Part shown: positions 8,323 to 17,145 of the stretch, one piece after another
Layout: every line of letters starts with the position of its first letter
Numbering within the stretch: position 1 is the stretch's first letter
Origin: an uncultured Flavobacteriales bacterium
GTDB lineage: Bacteria > Bacteroidota > Bacteroidia > Flavobacteriales_D > Parvicellaceae
NCBI GenBank assembly: GCA_913030835.1
Contig: CAJWDP010000002.1
Coordinates: forward strand, 82,143-146,142
Direction: 5' to 3'
Length of the DNA: 64,000 bases
Program-made: the position numbers and the translations under genes
The notes under the pieces: model-generated
Seen by the model: the letters and a program-made list of their open reading frames with translations, nothing else
The model's database searches: none
What the model was told of the DNA's origin: nothing

Positions 8323-10341
8323 TTATTCTCCTTTTTCCATTTTTTCTTTCAACGCAGTAAGTGCATCCAAATCACCAAGAGTTGTTTTTTCCTGCTTGGC
8401 ATTTAAATCTTTTACTGCTTTAGAACTACCGGAAGATTTTTTCTTACCGGAGATGTTTTCCATTTCAGTATAAGTGAGTGTATGAGAAACAATAATTTTC
8501 TTTGCATTTTTATTGAACTCAATCACTTTAAAGTCAAGAACGTCATCCGCTTCAACTTTGGACCCATCTTCCTTCTTCATGTGTTTTGCAGGTGCATAAC
8601 CCTCAACACCATATGGAAGAGCAATGATGCCCGTCTTATCCTGAAGTTTAATCACAGTTCCCTGATGAACCGAACCGTCAAGGAATACGGATTCAAAGAC
8701 ATCCCAAGGATTCTCCTCAAGCTGCTTATGTCCTAGAGACAATCTTCTTCCTTCTTTGTCTAACTCAAGAACTACAACATCCATTTCATCGTCAACATTA
8801 CAGAATTCTGATGGATGCTTGATCTTCTTCGCCCAAGAGAGGTCAGATATATGGATCAAACCATCAATTCCCTCTTCCAGCTCAACAAAAACACCGAAAT
8901 TGGTAAAGTTCTTAACTCTCGCTTTATGTTTAGAATCGATCGGATATTTACTTTCGATCTCCGCCCATGGATCCGGCATCAATTGTTTGATACCCAAGGA
9001 CATTTTTCTCTCTTCACGGTCAAGTGTCAACACCTGAGTTTCCACTTCATCCCCTACCTTAAGGAAATCCTGAGCACTTCTTAAGTGCTGAGACCAGCTC
9101 ATTTCTGAAACGTGAACCAATCCTTCAACCCCAGGAGCGATTTCGATAAATGCACCGTAGTCGGCAATTACAACTACTTTTCCTTTTACCGAATCTCCAA
9201 CTTTGAGGTCCTCTTGTAAGGCTTCCCATGGATGATCCTGCAGTTGTTTCAGACCCAATGCAATTCTTTTCTTGTCATCGTCAAAATCCAAAATAACAAC
9301 ATTCAGCTTCTGATCCAACTCAACAATCTCCTCAGGATGATTCACTCTACCCCAAGAAAGATCAGTAATATGAACAAGTCCGTCAACACCACCTAGATCG
9401 ATGAATACACCATAAGAAGTTATGTTTTTAACAGTTCCTTCCAGAACCTGACCTTTCTCTAATGTGCCAATGATCTGCTTTTTCTGCTGTTCAAGTTCTG
9501 CTTCAATCAGTGCTTTATGAGAAACTACAACATTTCTGAATTCATGGTTGATTTTAACCACTTTGAATTCCATGTTCTTACCAACGTAAATATCGTAATC
9601 CCGAATTGGTTTAACATCGATTTGAGAACCTGGCAAAAATGCTTCGATACCGAATACATCTGCGATTAATCCACCTTTGGTTCGACATTTTACGAAACCT
9701 GTGATGACCTCACCTGTATTGAGTACTTCATTTACTTTTTCCCACGCTTTGTGCGTTCTTGCTCGCTTGTGTGAAACAACCAACTGTCCAGTTTTGTCTT
9801 CTTGCTTTTCAATAAACAAATCAACCGGATCACCTATTGACAGCTCAGGGTTGTAACGAAATTCATTGATTGGAACTACTCCCTCTGATTTGTAGCCAAT
9901 GTTGACGACTACTTCTTTTTTTGTGATTGCCACAACAGTACCGCTCACCACTTCTTTTTCAGAAATAGAGGTCAACGTTCCGTCGTACATCTTATCGTAT
10001 TTTTCTATGTCCGCTTTCGAATATCCCTCAATACCTGATTCAAAGGATTCCCAATCAAAATCTTCGGGAGCAACATTTTCATTTGCTGGTGCTTCGACAT
10101 GAGCAACAGCAGTCTCCTCAGCAACTACCTCTTCTTCAGCAACTACTTCTTCTTCAGCAACTACTTCTTCTTCAGCAACTACCTCTTCTTCAGCAACTAC
10201 CTCTTCTTCAGCAACTACCTCTTCAGCAACTACTTCTTCTTTTGATGTTTCTTCTTGATTTTCAGCAGCAGACTCTTGTGCCTTAATCTCTTGATCTGTT
10301 GTCGCTTTTGTTTCTTCAGCGACCTTTTTTTCTTTGGCCAT
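8323..10341 (-). CDS. rpsA: 30S ribosomal protein S1 with acidic repeat tail
   Basis: S1 binds mRNA on the 30S subunit. The frame extends to 10380, but MAKEKKVAEE at 10341 is the natural start, giving 672 aa. Six S1 RNA-binding repeats follow a roughly 110-residue N-terminal tail; the third, fourth and fifth have clear GVFIDLGGVDGLVHITDLSW-like cores. The tail is dominated by EEVVAE repeats coded by an 18-nt tandem array, so it is extremely acidic and probably disordered. The C-terminus is KEKMEKGE. The gene has its own promoter, an 80-nt leader with an inverted repeat, and a terminator, so it is a single transcription unit. Confidence 0.96.
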   Translation of the reverse strand: MAKEKKVAEETKATTDQEIKAQESAAENQEETSKEEVVAEEVVAEEEVVAEEEVVAEEEVVAEEEVVAEEEVVAEETAVAHVEAPANENVAPEDFDWESFESGIEGYSKADIEKYDKMYDGTLTSISEKEVVSGTVVAITKKEVVVNIGYKSEGVVPINEFRYNPELSIGDPVDLFIEKQEDKTGQLVVSHKRARTHKAWEKVNEVLNTGEVITGFVKCRTKGGLIADVFGIEAFLPGSQIDVKPIRDYDIYVGKNMEFKVVKINHEFRNVVVSHKALIEAELEQQKKQIIGTLEKGQVLEGTVKNITSYGVFIDLGGVDGLVHITDLSWGRVNHPEEIVELDQKLNVVILDFDDDKKRIALGLKQLQDHPWEALQEDLKVGDSVKGKVVVIADYGAFIEIAPGVEGLVHVSEMSWSQHLRSAQDFLKVGDEVETQVLTLDREERKMSLGIKQLMPDPWAEIESKYPIDSKHKARVKNFTNFGVFVELEEGIDGLIHISDLSWAKKIKHPSEFCNVDDEMDVVVLELDKEGRRLSLGHKQLEENPWDVFESVFLDGSVHQGTVIKLQDKTGIIALPYGVEGYAPAKHMKKEDGSKVEADDVLDFKVIEFNKNAKKIIVSHTLTYTEMENISGKKKSSGSSKAVKDLNAKQEKTTLGDLDALTALKEKMEKGE
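10121..10240. repeat. In-frame 18-bp tandem repeat inside rpsA
   Basis: Five consecutive 18-bp units (GCAACTACCTCTTCTTCA with C/T variants) run from 10121 to 10210. They are followed by a 15-bp unit (10211-10225) and a degenerate partial unit to 10240. Each full unit encodes six residues of the EEVVAE type on the minus strand. Near-identity of adjacent units implies recent expansion by slippage. All unit lengths are multiples of three, so the rpsA frame is kept. Confidence 0.95.
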
Positions 10342-10366
10342 TTTTACAACCCTTTGTATCTCACAA

Positions 10367-10407
10367 TGCGGCACTTGCAAGAGAAATTAAACTTAGTCCT
10401 TGCCGCA
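10367..10407 (-). promoter_or_regulatory. Inverted repeat in the rpsA leader
   Basis: TGCGGCA at 10367-10373 pairs with TGCCGCA at 10401-10407 in the 5' untranslated region between the promoter and the rpsA ATG. The enclosed 27 bases contain a second self-complementary stretch (CTTGCAAG at 10374-10381). A leader hairpin upstream of an autoregulated ribosomal protein gene is a plausible control site, but this is inference. Confidence 0.45.
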
Positions 10408-10426
10408 AGACTCTGATTTAAGGCTG

Positions 10427-10457
10427 CAAATGTACGATTATTCCTGTATATACCAAA
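10427..10457 (-). promoter_or_regulatory. Bacteroidota-type promoter of rpsA
   Basis: The minus strand reads TTTG (10457-10454), a 19-nt spacer, then TACATTTG (10434-10427), a full match to the Bacteroidota primary-sigma pattern. Transcription would start near 10420, giving a leader of about 80 nt before the ATG at 10341. Confidence 0.78.
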
Positions 10458-10535
10458 GAAGAAGGGAAACATCAGAAACTATAGAATGGGCTGTGAATTG
10501 AATTTAGACTTGTGGCACTCTAGAATTCGATATTT

Positions 10536-11894
10536 TTAGAGCAGTTCATCTGCCAATTTTGAAAAGTCTACCCCATTAAAATTACCGGAGCTCATCATTA
10601 ATAAATTTCTTCCGCGCCAAGTTAACTTTCTTAATTCGCTTACTATTGAATTTGACTCAGTATACACTTCGACATTTGAGGTAGCAAAAGCATCAGCTAC
10701 CTCTTCTTTGCTTATCGGCTTTAACTTTTTATGAGCAATTACATTCGGATCGTAGTAGATCATTGCTCTATCGGCATTACCCATTGCACCTCTGTACTGG
10801 CTCAGGAATTCACTATTCAATGAGCTGAATGTATGAAGCTCCATACAAGCAATAAGTTCCCTATCCGGGAATTGATTTTTTAATGCACTTGTAGTAGCTT
10901 TCAATTTACTCGGTGAATGGGCAAAATCCTTAAACATGAGGGATTCCTTAGTTTCCTTCACCAACTCCAGTCTTTTGGAAGCACCTTTAAACGATGAAAT
11001 CGCTACATAAAATTGATCCTCAGAGATGCCAAGCTCTTTGCAAACCAATTTAGCACAATTCAAATTTTGCAGATTGTGTTCGCCAAAAATCGCTATAGGC
11101 AAATCTCCAACATCCGTTTTCAGGCAAGTTGTCCCCTGCTCGATAAAATGGTCGTGGGTTCCATAAGGAACTTTTTTGATGTCGGCTCTGCTTTTTTCAG
11201 CTATATTCTGCACTTCGTTGTCACCCTCAAAGTAAATCAATGTGCCATCCGGCTCAATCTTTGAACAAAAGATGGCAAACTGCTCTACGTAATTAGAAAA
11301 GGTAGGGAATACATTTATATGATCCCATGCTATTCCACTGATTACGGCAATATCCGGTTTATACAAATGAAATTTAGGTCGTCGATCAGTCGGTGAAGAG
11401 AGGTACTCATCCCCTTCTAAAATGGCTATATTGTTTTCCTGGGTTAGCTTCACCATACAATCAAACCCTTCTAATTGGGCTCCAACCATATAGTCTACAC
11501 CAATGTTATTGTATTGCATAACGTGCAATATCATCGACGTGATAGACGTTTTCCCATGGCTTCCACCAATAACAACTCTACATTTCCCTTTGGTTTCGCG
11601 ATAAATGAACTCAGGATAGGAAAACACTTCAATCCCCAATTCTTGGGCCTTTTTAAGCTCAGGGTTATCTTCTTTTGCATGCATCCCAACAATGACAGCA
11701 TCCGTTTCAATATCCACTTTAGATGTGTCCCACCCTGTTTTTTCCGGTAAAAGTCCGTGATCTTTTAACCTGCTTCTGGAAGGCTCATATATCTCATCAT
11801 CAGAACCGGAAACGATAAAACCCTTCAATCGCAAAGCGATGGCTAGATTGTGCATTGCGCTGCCACCGATAGCTATGAAGTGAATCTTTCTCAT
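10536..11894 (-). CDS. Mpl-like Mur ligase (UDP-MurNAc:tripeptide ligase type)
   Basis: The 452-aa protein has the N-terminal nucleotide-sugar fold (IHFIAIGGSAMHNLAIALR), the Mur ligase P-loop GGSHGKTS at 110-117, a central EGDEYLSS motif and the C-terminal domain with FKDFAHSPSKLKATTSAL. The DEYLSSPTDRRPKF context and lack of a MurC-like second motif set suit Mpl, which reattaches recovered murein tripeptide to UDP-MurNAc during peptidoglycan recycling. MurC paralogy cannot be excluded by eye, and mur cluster genes are absent from the flanks. It is divergent from the MBL hydrolase gene. Confidence 0.85.
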   Translation of the reverse strand: MRKIHFIAIGGSAMHNLAIALRLKGFIVSGSDDEIYEPSRSRLKDHGLLPEKTGWDTSKVDIETDAVIVGMHAKEDNPELKKAQELGIEVFSYPEFIYRETKGKCRVVIGGSHGKTSITSMILHVMQYNNIGVDYMVGAQLEGFDCMVKLTQENNIAILEGDEYLSSPTDRRPKFHLYKPDIAVISGIAWDHINVFPTFSNYVEQFAIFCSKIEPDGTLIYFEGDNEVQNIAEKSRADIKKVPYGTHDHFIEQGTTCLKTDVGDLPIAIFGEHNLQNLNCAKLVCKELGISEDQFYVAISSFKGASKRLELVKETKESLMFKDFAHSPSKLKATTSALKNQFPDRELIACMELHTFSSLNSEFLSQYRGAMGNADRAMIYYDPNVIAHKKLKPISKEEVADAFATSNVEVYTESNSIVSELRKLTWRGRNLLMMSSGNFNGVDFSKLADELL

Positions 11895-12057
11895 AGAACA
11901 AAAATATGCATTGCACGAGTTCTATTTATGCAGAATCGAACAACCTTTTACACAAATATTTGTTCACCTTTTATTCAGAATTCAACTACAACCACCTGCA
12001 AAGCTTTTTATATTGTAACACTACATTAATGTATATTTTGAAAAAGGTTAAGCTACT

Positions 12058-12909
12058 ATGACCATTTATTCAATCAATACCGGTTATTTCAAACTTGATG
12101 GTGGTGCAATGTTTGGTGTCGTTCCCAAATCCATTTGGTCCAAAACCAACCCAAGCGATTCAAACAATATGTGTGATTGGGCATTGAGATGCATGCTAAT
12201 TGAAGATGGCGATCGATTGATCCTTGTCGATTGTGGGTTGGGGAATAAACAAAGCGACAAGTTCTTTAGCCATTACTATCTATTCGGCGACGACACGTTA
12301 GACCAATCCTTAGCAAATCATGGCTTTCATCGTAATGACATAACGGATGTAATTCTTACTCATTTGCATTTTGATCATTGTGGGGGAGCAATTCAATGGA
12401 ACGACGACAAAACACTGTTAGAACCTGCTTTCGCCAACGCCAAGTTCTGGAGCAACAAACATCATTGGAAATGGGCAACTGAAGCAAATAGAAGGGAAAA
12501 AGCATCTTTCCTTTCAGAGAATATTATCCCTATAGAGGAAAGTGGTCAATTGGAACATATTGTTAGAGCCGGTCGCATTACGGAAAATGGAATGGAAAAT
12601 ATTGATTTCTTTTTTGCCGACGGACATACCGAAAGCCAAATGATACCCATGATAAAATACAAAGGTCTAACGGTTGTTTTCATGGCAGATTTATTGCCCA
12701 GTGTCGGACACATCCCTCTTCCATACGTGATGGGCTATGACACAAGGCCCTTGTTGACTCTAACAGAAAAGGAAGAATTCCTGAATCTAGCAGCCGACAA
12801 TAATTTTGTCTTGTTTTTAGAGCACGATCCAATACATGAATGCTGTACTGTAAAACATACAGAGAAGGGAGTTCGGTTGGATACCACTTTTTCAATTGGA
12901 GATATATAA
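12058..12909 (+). CDS. MBL-fold metallo-hydrolase
   Basis: The 283-aa product carries the metallo-beta-lactamase signature HLHFDHCGG with His102, His104, Asp106 and His107. Further metal ligands are FADGHTESQM (His near 204), MADLLPSVGH (Asp) and FLEHDPIHE (His). The layout is like that of quorum-quenching lactonases and related esterases. The substrate is unknown and no signal peptide is seen. The stop codon abuts the miaA start without any gap, so the two are likely co-transcribed. Confidence 0.9.
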   Translation: MTIYSINTGYFKLDGGAMFGVVPKSIWSKTNPSDSNNMCDWALRCMLIEDGDRLILVDCGLGNKQSDKFFSHYYLFGDDTLDQSLANHGFHRNDITDVILTHLHFDHCGGAIQWNDDKTLLEPAFANAKFWSNKHHWKWATEANRREKASFLSENIIPIEESGQLEHIVRAGRITENGMENIDFFFADGHTESQMIPMIKYKGLTVVFMADLLPSVGHIPLPYVMGYDTRPLLTLTEKEEFLNLAADNNFVLFLEHDPIHECCTVKHTEKGVRLDTTFSIGDI

Positions 12910-13812
12910 TTGAATCAACTGATTTCAATAGTAGGCCCTACCGCAATAGGTAAAACCAATTTTGCTGTTGGTTTAGCAAAAAAATTCGATGCAGAAATCA
13001 TATCTGCAGATTCACGACAATTTTATAAAGAAATGACAATCGGCACAGCCAAGCCTACCCGTTCTGAAATGAAAGGAATTGTGCATCACTTCGTTGATTT
13101 CCTTGAGGTGGACGAAAATTATTCAGCAGGTAAGTTTGAAGAACAAGCCATTGCAAAAATAGAGAAGCTACACCGCAGTAACCCTCTTGTTATTATGGTT
13201 GGTGGATCCGGCTTGTATGTGGACGCTGTGCTGAAAGGAATCGATCCAATTCCATCCAATCCGGAAATAAGAATTGCTCTTCAAAAAGAATTAAGTCAAA
13301 ATGGAATTGAGAAATTGCAAAATGAGCTTTTGCAAAGAGATCCGCAACACCATATGTTTATGGACATCAACAATCCGCAAAGACTGGTCAGAGCGCTGGA
13401 AGTCTGCCGACATACCGGTAAAACGTACACATCATTTAGAAAAAGGGTAGCTAAATCCAGGTCGTTCGAAGTTATCAAAATAGGGATGACTGCGAATCGA
13501 GAGGAAATCTACAAACGAATCAATCAGCGCGTTGATCAAATGATCAGTGCAGGTTTGCTGGATGAAGTAAAATCTCTTACAACGGTGAAAAATCTCAATG
13601 CCCTCCAAACTGTAGGCTATAAAGAGCTTTTCGAATATCTGGATGATACGACAGACTTAGCAACGGCAATTGAGAACATAAAAAGAAATACCCGAAGATT
13701 TGCAAAAAGACAAATGACCTGGTTCAATAAAGATTCGGAAATCCAATGGTTCGACATTGAGCAGCTTGATGCAGCCATTTCTTTTGTTACTGCCTCAATT
13801 CATACATCCTAA
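12910..13812 (+). CDS. miaA: tRNA dimethylallyltransferase MiaA (TTG start)
   Basis: MiaA adds a dimethylallyl group to N6 of A37 in tRNAs reading UNN codons. The 300-aa product has P-loop GPTAIGKT at 9-16, ISADSRQFYKEM with the catalytic Asp region, IGTAKPT, MVGGSGLYVDAVLKG, and the late ALQTVGYKELF and KRNTRRFAKRQMTWF motifs. The start is TTG directly after the upstream TAA: MNQLISIVGPTA is the expected N-terminus and no ATG fits. Zero spacing suggests coupled translation with the MBL gene. Confidence 0.96.
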   Translation: MNQLISIVGPTAIGKTNFAVGLAKKFDAEIISADSRQFYKEMTIGTAKPTRSEMKGIVHHFVDFLEVDENYSAGKFEEQAIAKIEKLHRSNPLVIMVGGSGLYVDAVLKGIDPIPSNPEIRIALQKELSQNGIEKLQNELLQRDPQHHMFMDINNPQRLVRALEVCRHTGKTYTSFRKRVAKSRSFEVIKIGMTANREEIYKRINQRVDQMISAGLLDEVKSLTTVKNLNALQTVGYKELFEYLDDTTDLATAIENIKRNTRRFAKRQMTWFNKDSEIQWFDIEQLDAAISFVTASIHTS

Positions 13813-13857
13813 CAAAACACATTTAGTTTTGTGAATTCGATTGAATAACTTCGCAGA

Positions 13858-14985
13858 ATGAACAGCATCAAGTTCATATACCCGTCAATTGTGATCGCTC
13901 TTATTATAAGTTGTGGACACGATCAGCAAAAACCTGAATTCAATAATTGGTTAGAACAAAATAGATCTACGCTAGCTACTTCCATAAATTATCAGTTAGA
14001 TTCCATTTGTGTTCTGTCGGACGTGCTCACAATCGATACTATTTACAGGTCAATGCAAGGCCCATACAGTCGGTCAACTCAAATTGAGCTTAGCCATATT
14101 AAATCCGATCTGATCTGGCTTACAGGTTATAAATGTGAAGTGTTTGATGCAGCAACAGAAATAAAATTAGATGATGAATTTTTGTGTCATAACAATCTCA
14201 ATTACAACCATCCCGAAGCATATCCCTGGAAAATCAAGACACTTGGAAGTGAAAAGAGAATTTTCACCTTGACTGCAGGACAAACTTCAATCAACCTACC
14301 AGAAGGCACCGGCATTCCGGTTAAAACAGAAATGGGGCTGTCTTTTTTCTCTCAGGCGCTCAATCACAACTATAACAAAATCAGCTTGGACACTTACCAA
14401 AAAGTCACCATTTATTACCTAGAAAATAATGACTCTACCAATAAAACAACCCCTTTATATGCCCAAACTCCTTTTGTAACTACAAAAATAGGTGGCCCAA
14501 ATGGCGGATTCAATGAAAAGACCTCAGAACGAGTTGCTCCTGCCTTAATGTGCGGTTTTGATTCTGCCAACACTTGTCACATTTCGTTTCCATCCAATGC
14601 GAAATACAACCCATACCGAGATGATTACGGCAGAACATACAATGGTCATTGGCATTTAGAAAATGGTCAACAAGTATTTACAACTAACATCACCAACATG
14701 TTGAATCTTTCCAAGCAGGAAAGAATTATTGCGATGGGTGCACATGTGCATCCGTTCGCTATCAATGTCGAGCTTTGGGACCTCACGTTCAACACTAAAC
14801 TATCTACACTCAATGTTCAAAATCATAGGGATAAAATTGGCCTGAACCGTATTGAATTCAAAACCAATCTATCCATTGATCTCGACACGAACAGACAATA
14901 TGCTCTGCGCACCTATTATGACTGTCGCGACACGATCAACAAACACACGGGAATGGCTAATCTGGGTCTTTATCTTTTAGAATGA
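13858..14985 (+). CDS. Secreted lipoprotein of unknown function
   Basis: The 375-aa product begins with a hydrophobic segment and lipobox ending IISC (Cys19), so it should be a lipoprotein. The rest looks beta-rich. A histidine-bearing segment late in the protein (IAMGAHVHPFAINVELWD, near 298-315) is followed by LRTYYDCRD. This HxH context resembles copper monooxygenase or SURNod19-type domains, but too weakly to name. Two cysteine-rich points (LMCGFDSANTC) may form disulfides. It lies 45 bases after miaA on the same strand. Confidence 0.72.
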   Translation: MNSIKFIYPSIVIALIISCGHDQQKPEFNNWLEQNRSTLATSINYQLDSICVLSDVLTIDTIYRSMQGPYSRSTQIELSHIKSDLIWLTGYKCEVFDAATEIKLDDEFLCHNNLNYNHPEAYPWKIKTLGSEKRIFTLTAGQTSINLPEGTGIPVKTEMGLSFFSQALNHNYNKISLDTYQKVTIYYLENNDSTNKTTPLYAQTPFVTTKIGGPNGGFNEKTSERVAPALMCGFDSANTCHISFPSNAKYNPYRDDYGRTYNGHWHLENGQQVFTTNITNMLNLSKQERIIAMGAHVHPFAINVELWDLTFNTKLSTLNVQNHRDKIGLNRIEFKTNLSIDLDTNRQYALRTYYDCRDTINKHTGMANLGLYLLE

Positions 14986-15013
14986 CACCAATTCAAAATT
15001 AGTCAAGATCTGC

Positions 15014-16090
15014 CTAGCTAGGCTTTTTCCGATGGTATTCTCTATTCCACTTTTGATATTCTCTGGCATACACCAGGTGCTGTTGGTAGGATTTTGAAAA
15101 ATTATGATAGCCACCTGTCTCCGGTTTTGCGCACATAAAAAGATAATCGTTCTCCGCCGGATTTAACACGCTTAAAATGGCTGATTTTTCAGGAAGATTT
15201 ATGGGACCCGGTGGAAGGCCGGCATGTTTGTATGTGTTGTAGGGAGAATCAATTTCCTTATGGATATCTTTCACCCAGGTTATAGAAAAATCACCATGCG
15301 CGAAAACTAAGGTAGGATCACTTTCCAAGCGCATACCTATTTTGATTCTGTTCAAGTACAATCTTGCAATATCAGGTTGTTCGTCCAGTTTTCGATTTTG
15401 TTCCGCCTGCACAATGGAAGCTAATATAGACACTTGACTCTGCGTTAAACCCAATCGACTCGCTTTTGCCCGATTGGAATCCGTCCAGAATTTCTTGTAT
15501 TCATTAGCCATGCGCTCAACCAGTTCTTCAGCCGTAGTTTTGTACTTGACCCGGTAGGTGTCCGGCAAAAACATAGTCATTATCGTCTCCCCCGTAAAAC
15601 CAAATTTATTGCAATAGTCTTCACTGGATAAAAGAGCCTGCAGTTCCTCTTTAGATGCAATGACATGAGCACTCAGTTTTTCGGCAAGCTCCTCTTTGAG
15701 ACGAACATTATTGACCGTAATTTCAACCTCTCCCTTATTTCGGGCCAAAAACAACTGGTTGATCAGTGTTTTGTTGTTCCAGTCTTTTTGAATCAATTGT
15801 ATACCAGGTAGCATGATTTCCTTATTCAATTCTTTGTGTTCTATCACCCGATTAAAACTACCCGCATCCAAGATCCAACCTGACTCTTCCAAATAATCTC
15901 CCAAATTCTGAAACAGTATTTCTTTTTCGATAAAAATCTTTAATTGTTCAGACTCTGATCGCACATTCATTTTTTGACCGGCTCTATACAGAGTATAGTA
16001 AGGATAACTTACATAAATAAATCCCATCAGGATAAGTAAGAAGGTTATCCTAACCGTTATTTTCCCTCCTCTACTCTTTTTCTTTGCCAT
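15014..16090 (-). CDS. mltG: Endolytic transglycosylase MltG
   Basis: MltG (YceG) cleaves nascent glycan strands and helps set strand length. The 358-aa product has one membrane anchor at about 13-31, a LysM-like middle, and the catalytic YceG motif SILASIVQAEQ with Glu230. The C-terminal signature SPYNTYKHAGLPPGPI near 280-295 and the closing HNFSKSYQQHLVYAREYQ are also typical. It is the last gene of the minus-strand cluster with dapF, consistent with cell-wall function (dapF supplies meso-DAP). Confidence 0.95.
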   Translation of the reverse strand: MAKKKSRGGKITVRITFLLILMGFIYVSYPYYTLYRAGQKMNVRSESEQLKIFIEKEILFQNLGDYLEESGWILDAGSFNRVIEHKELNKEIMLPGIQLIQKDWNNKTLINQLFLARNKGEVEITVNNVRLKEELAEKLSAHVIASKEELQALLSSEDYCNKFGFTGETIMTMFLPDTYRVKYKTTAEELVERMANEYKKFWTDSNRAKASRLGLTQSQVSILASIVQAEQNRKLDEQPDIARLYLNRIKIGMRLESDPTLVFAHGDFSITWVKDIHKEIDSPYNTYKHAGLPPGPINLPEKSAILSVLNPAENDYLFMCAKPETGGYHNFSKSYQQHLVYAREYQKWNREYHRKKPS

Positions 16091-16097
16091 GCTACTA

Positions 16098-16628
16098 TTA
16101 TTGGTCGCGCTCCAATATCAATTGAAAAAATCCAGCCGATTGAAAACCCTCCGCGACTCTGATCCAATCTTTTTTAATTCCTGTTTTTAAAAATCCCGCA
16201 CTTTCAAAAAGTTGGACACTAATCGAATTGTCCAATATAATGGTGCAAAAAATTTGTCTAAGAAAAAGAACTTCTTTGCAATAATTAACAATTAATCCAA
16301 GTGCAAGCGCTCCGAATCCTCTGTTACGATAATTCCCATCAATCATAATTCCAACTCCTGCCCTGGAATTTACGGGGTCATATTCAAATAATTCAATCGT
16401 CCCGACACTAGTCCCTTTCCAATCTATTATGAATCTGATTTGACCGTGAACATGAATATCTTGTGAGCTGAGTATGTATTGTGTAATTAGTTCTTTCGAA
16501 TAGGGAGCACGTGTTTGACTAATTTTCCAAACTTCGACGTCATTTTCCCACCTTAAAAGATCGTCAATATCCAGAGGCTCCAATGGCCTCAGCACTATTT
16601 CGCCATCCTTAAACATGAAGCGTTTCAT
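16098..16628 (-). CDS. GNAT family N-acetyltransferase
   Basis: The protein is about 176 aa from ATG at 16628 (MKRFMFKDGEIVLRPLEP). The LRPLEPLDIDDLLRWEN opening, GVGIMIDGNYRNRGFGALAL (acetyl-CoA loop, RNRGFG) and the FESAGFLKTG ending are typical of RimJ/RimL-like GNATs. A start at 16616 (MFKDGEI) would make an 8-base ATGTTTAA overlap with the upstream stop, matching other junctions of this cluster, so the start is uncertain. The open frame upstream to 16697 overlaps the neighbour and is not used. The acceptor is unknown. Confidence 0.88.
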   Translation of the reverse strand: MKRFMFKDGEIVLRPLEPLDIDDLLRWENDVEVWKISQTRAPYSKELITQYILSSQDIHVHGQIRFIIDWKGTSVGTIELFEYDPVNSRAGVGIMIDGNYRNRGFGALALGLIVNYCKEVLFLRQIFCTIILDNSISVQLFESAGFLKTGIKKDWIRVAEGFQSAGFFQLILERDQ

Positions 16629-17145
16629 GCTGAAGTTCCTGAATCCTGCTATATATTTCTGACATGGTATATGTGAGTAGCTCAAAGCTAAATTCATTCG
16701 ATTCGGAAGTCAAATTGATCTGCCTTACCTCATCAATTAGGTTCGATTCATAGAGTTTAGGTATAAGATCGAAAACAAACTGAATTCCTTCAGGAGAAAT
16801 ATGATGGTATTCATTGAAGTAATCTTTTATCGGACTGAGACAGGTATATTGATTGGGTTTCGCTACCTCATACGATTGGTATGCAGCTGAAATGAATTCT
16901 TGACTGGGAGCTGAATCGATCTTAATTACTATAGTTTCAATTTTTTTACTCCGTATCAACCTCCATATCGGATCGAAATCAATTCCGATTTGACACTCTG
17001 AGGCTGTTAAACTATAATACTTCTGTTTATATACAATTCCCAGATGTGGTGGGACACGATTTACATGAAACAGAATTAGGTGAAAACCCGACATCAGATC
17101 GGCTTTTCTACAAGGGACAATATCCTTCAGAACTACCTTACTCAT
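16609..17145 (-). CDS. Conserved-context hypothetical protein between dapF and GNAT
   Basis: I do not recognise the family. The product is 178 aa from ATG 17145 (MSKVVLKDIVPC), soluble, of mixed alpha/beta character, with no signal peptide. The C-terminal half (LLTYTMSEIYSRIQELQHET) looks helical. The start overlaps the dapF stop by 8 bases (ATGAGTAA), and its own stop overlaps the GNAT frame, so it is translated in a tightly coupled set. The frame also allows an upstream ATG at 17160. Location suggests a link to envelope or lysine/DAP metabolism, by context only. Confidence 0.75.
   Translation of the reverse strand: MSKVVLKDIVPCRKADLMSGFHLILFHVNRVPPHLGIVYKQKYYSLTASECQIGIDFDPIWRLIRSKKIETIVIKIDSAPSQEFISAAYQSYEVAKPNQYTCLSPIKDYFNEYHHISPEGIQFVFDLIPKLYESNLIDEVRQINLTSESNEFSFELLTYTMSEIYSRIQELQHETLHV

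Noticed and set aside
10121..10240. CRISPR-like repeat array
   Set aside because: Units are contiguous with no spacers and lie in frame within rpsA, so this is a coding minisatellite.
10083..10286. Glutamine/leucine-rich forward ORF over the rpsA repeats
   Set aside because: It is the antisense reading of the 18-bp tandem repeat in rpsA and has no independent gene features.
15012..15028. Palindrome GCCTAGCTAGGC followed by TTTTT as a terminator
   Set aside because: The palindrome leaves a 4-bp stem with a 4-nt loop, overlaps the mltG stop and is not convincing.
16629..16697. N-terminal extension of the GNAT frame to 16697
   Set aside because: It overlaps the upstream unknown gene by about 90 bases and adds residues unlike GNAT N-termini.
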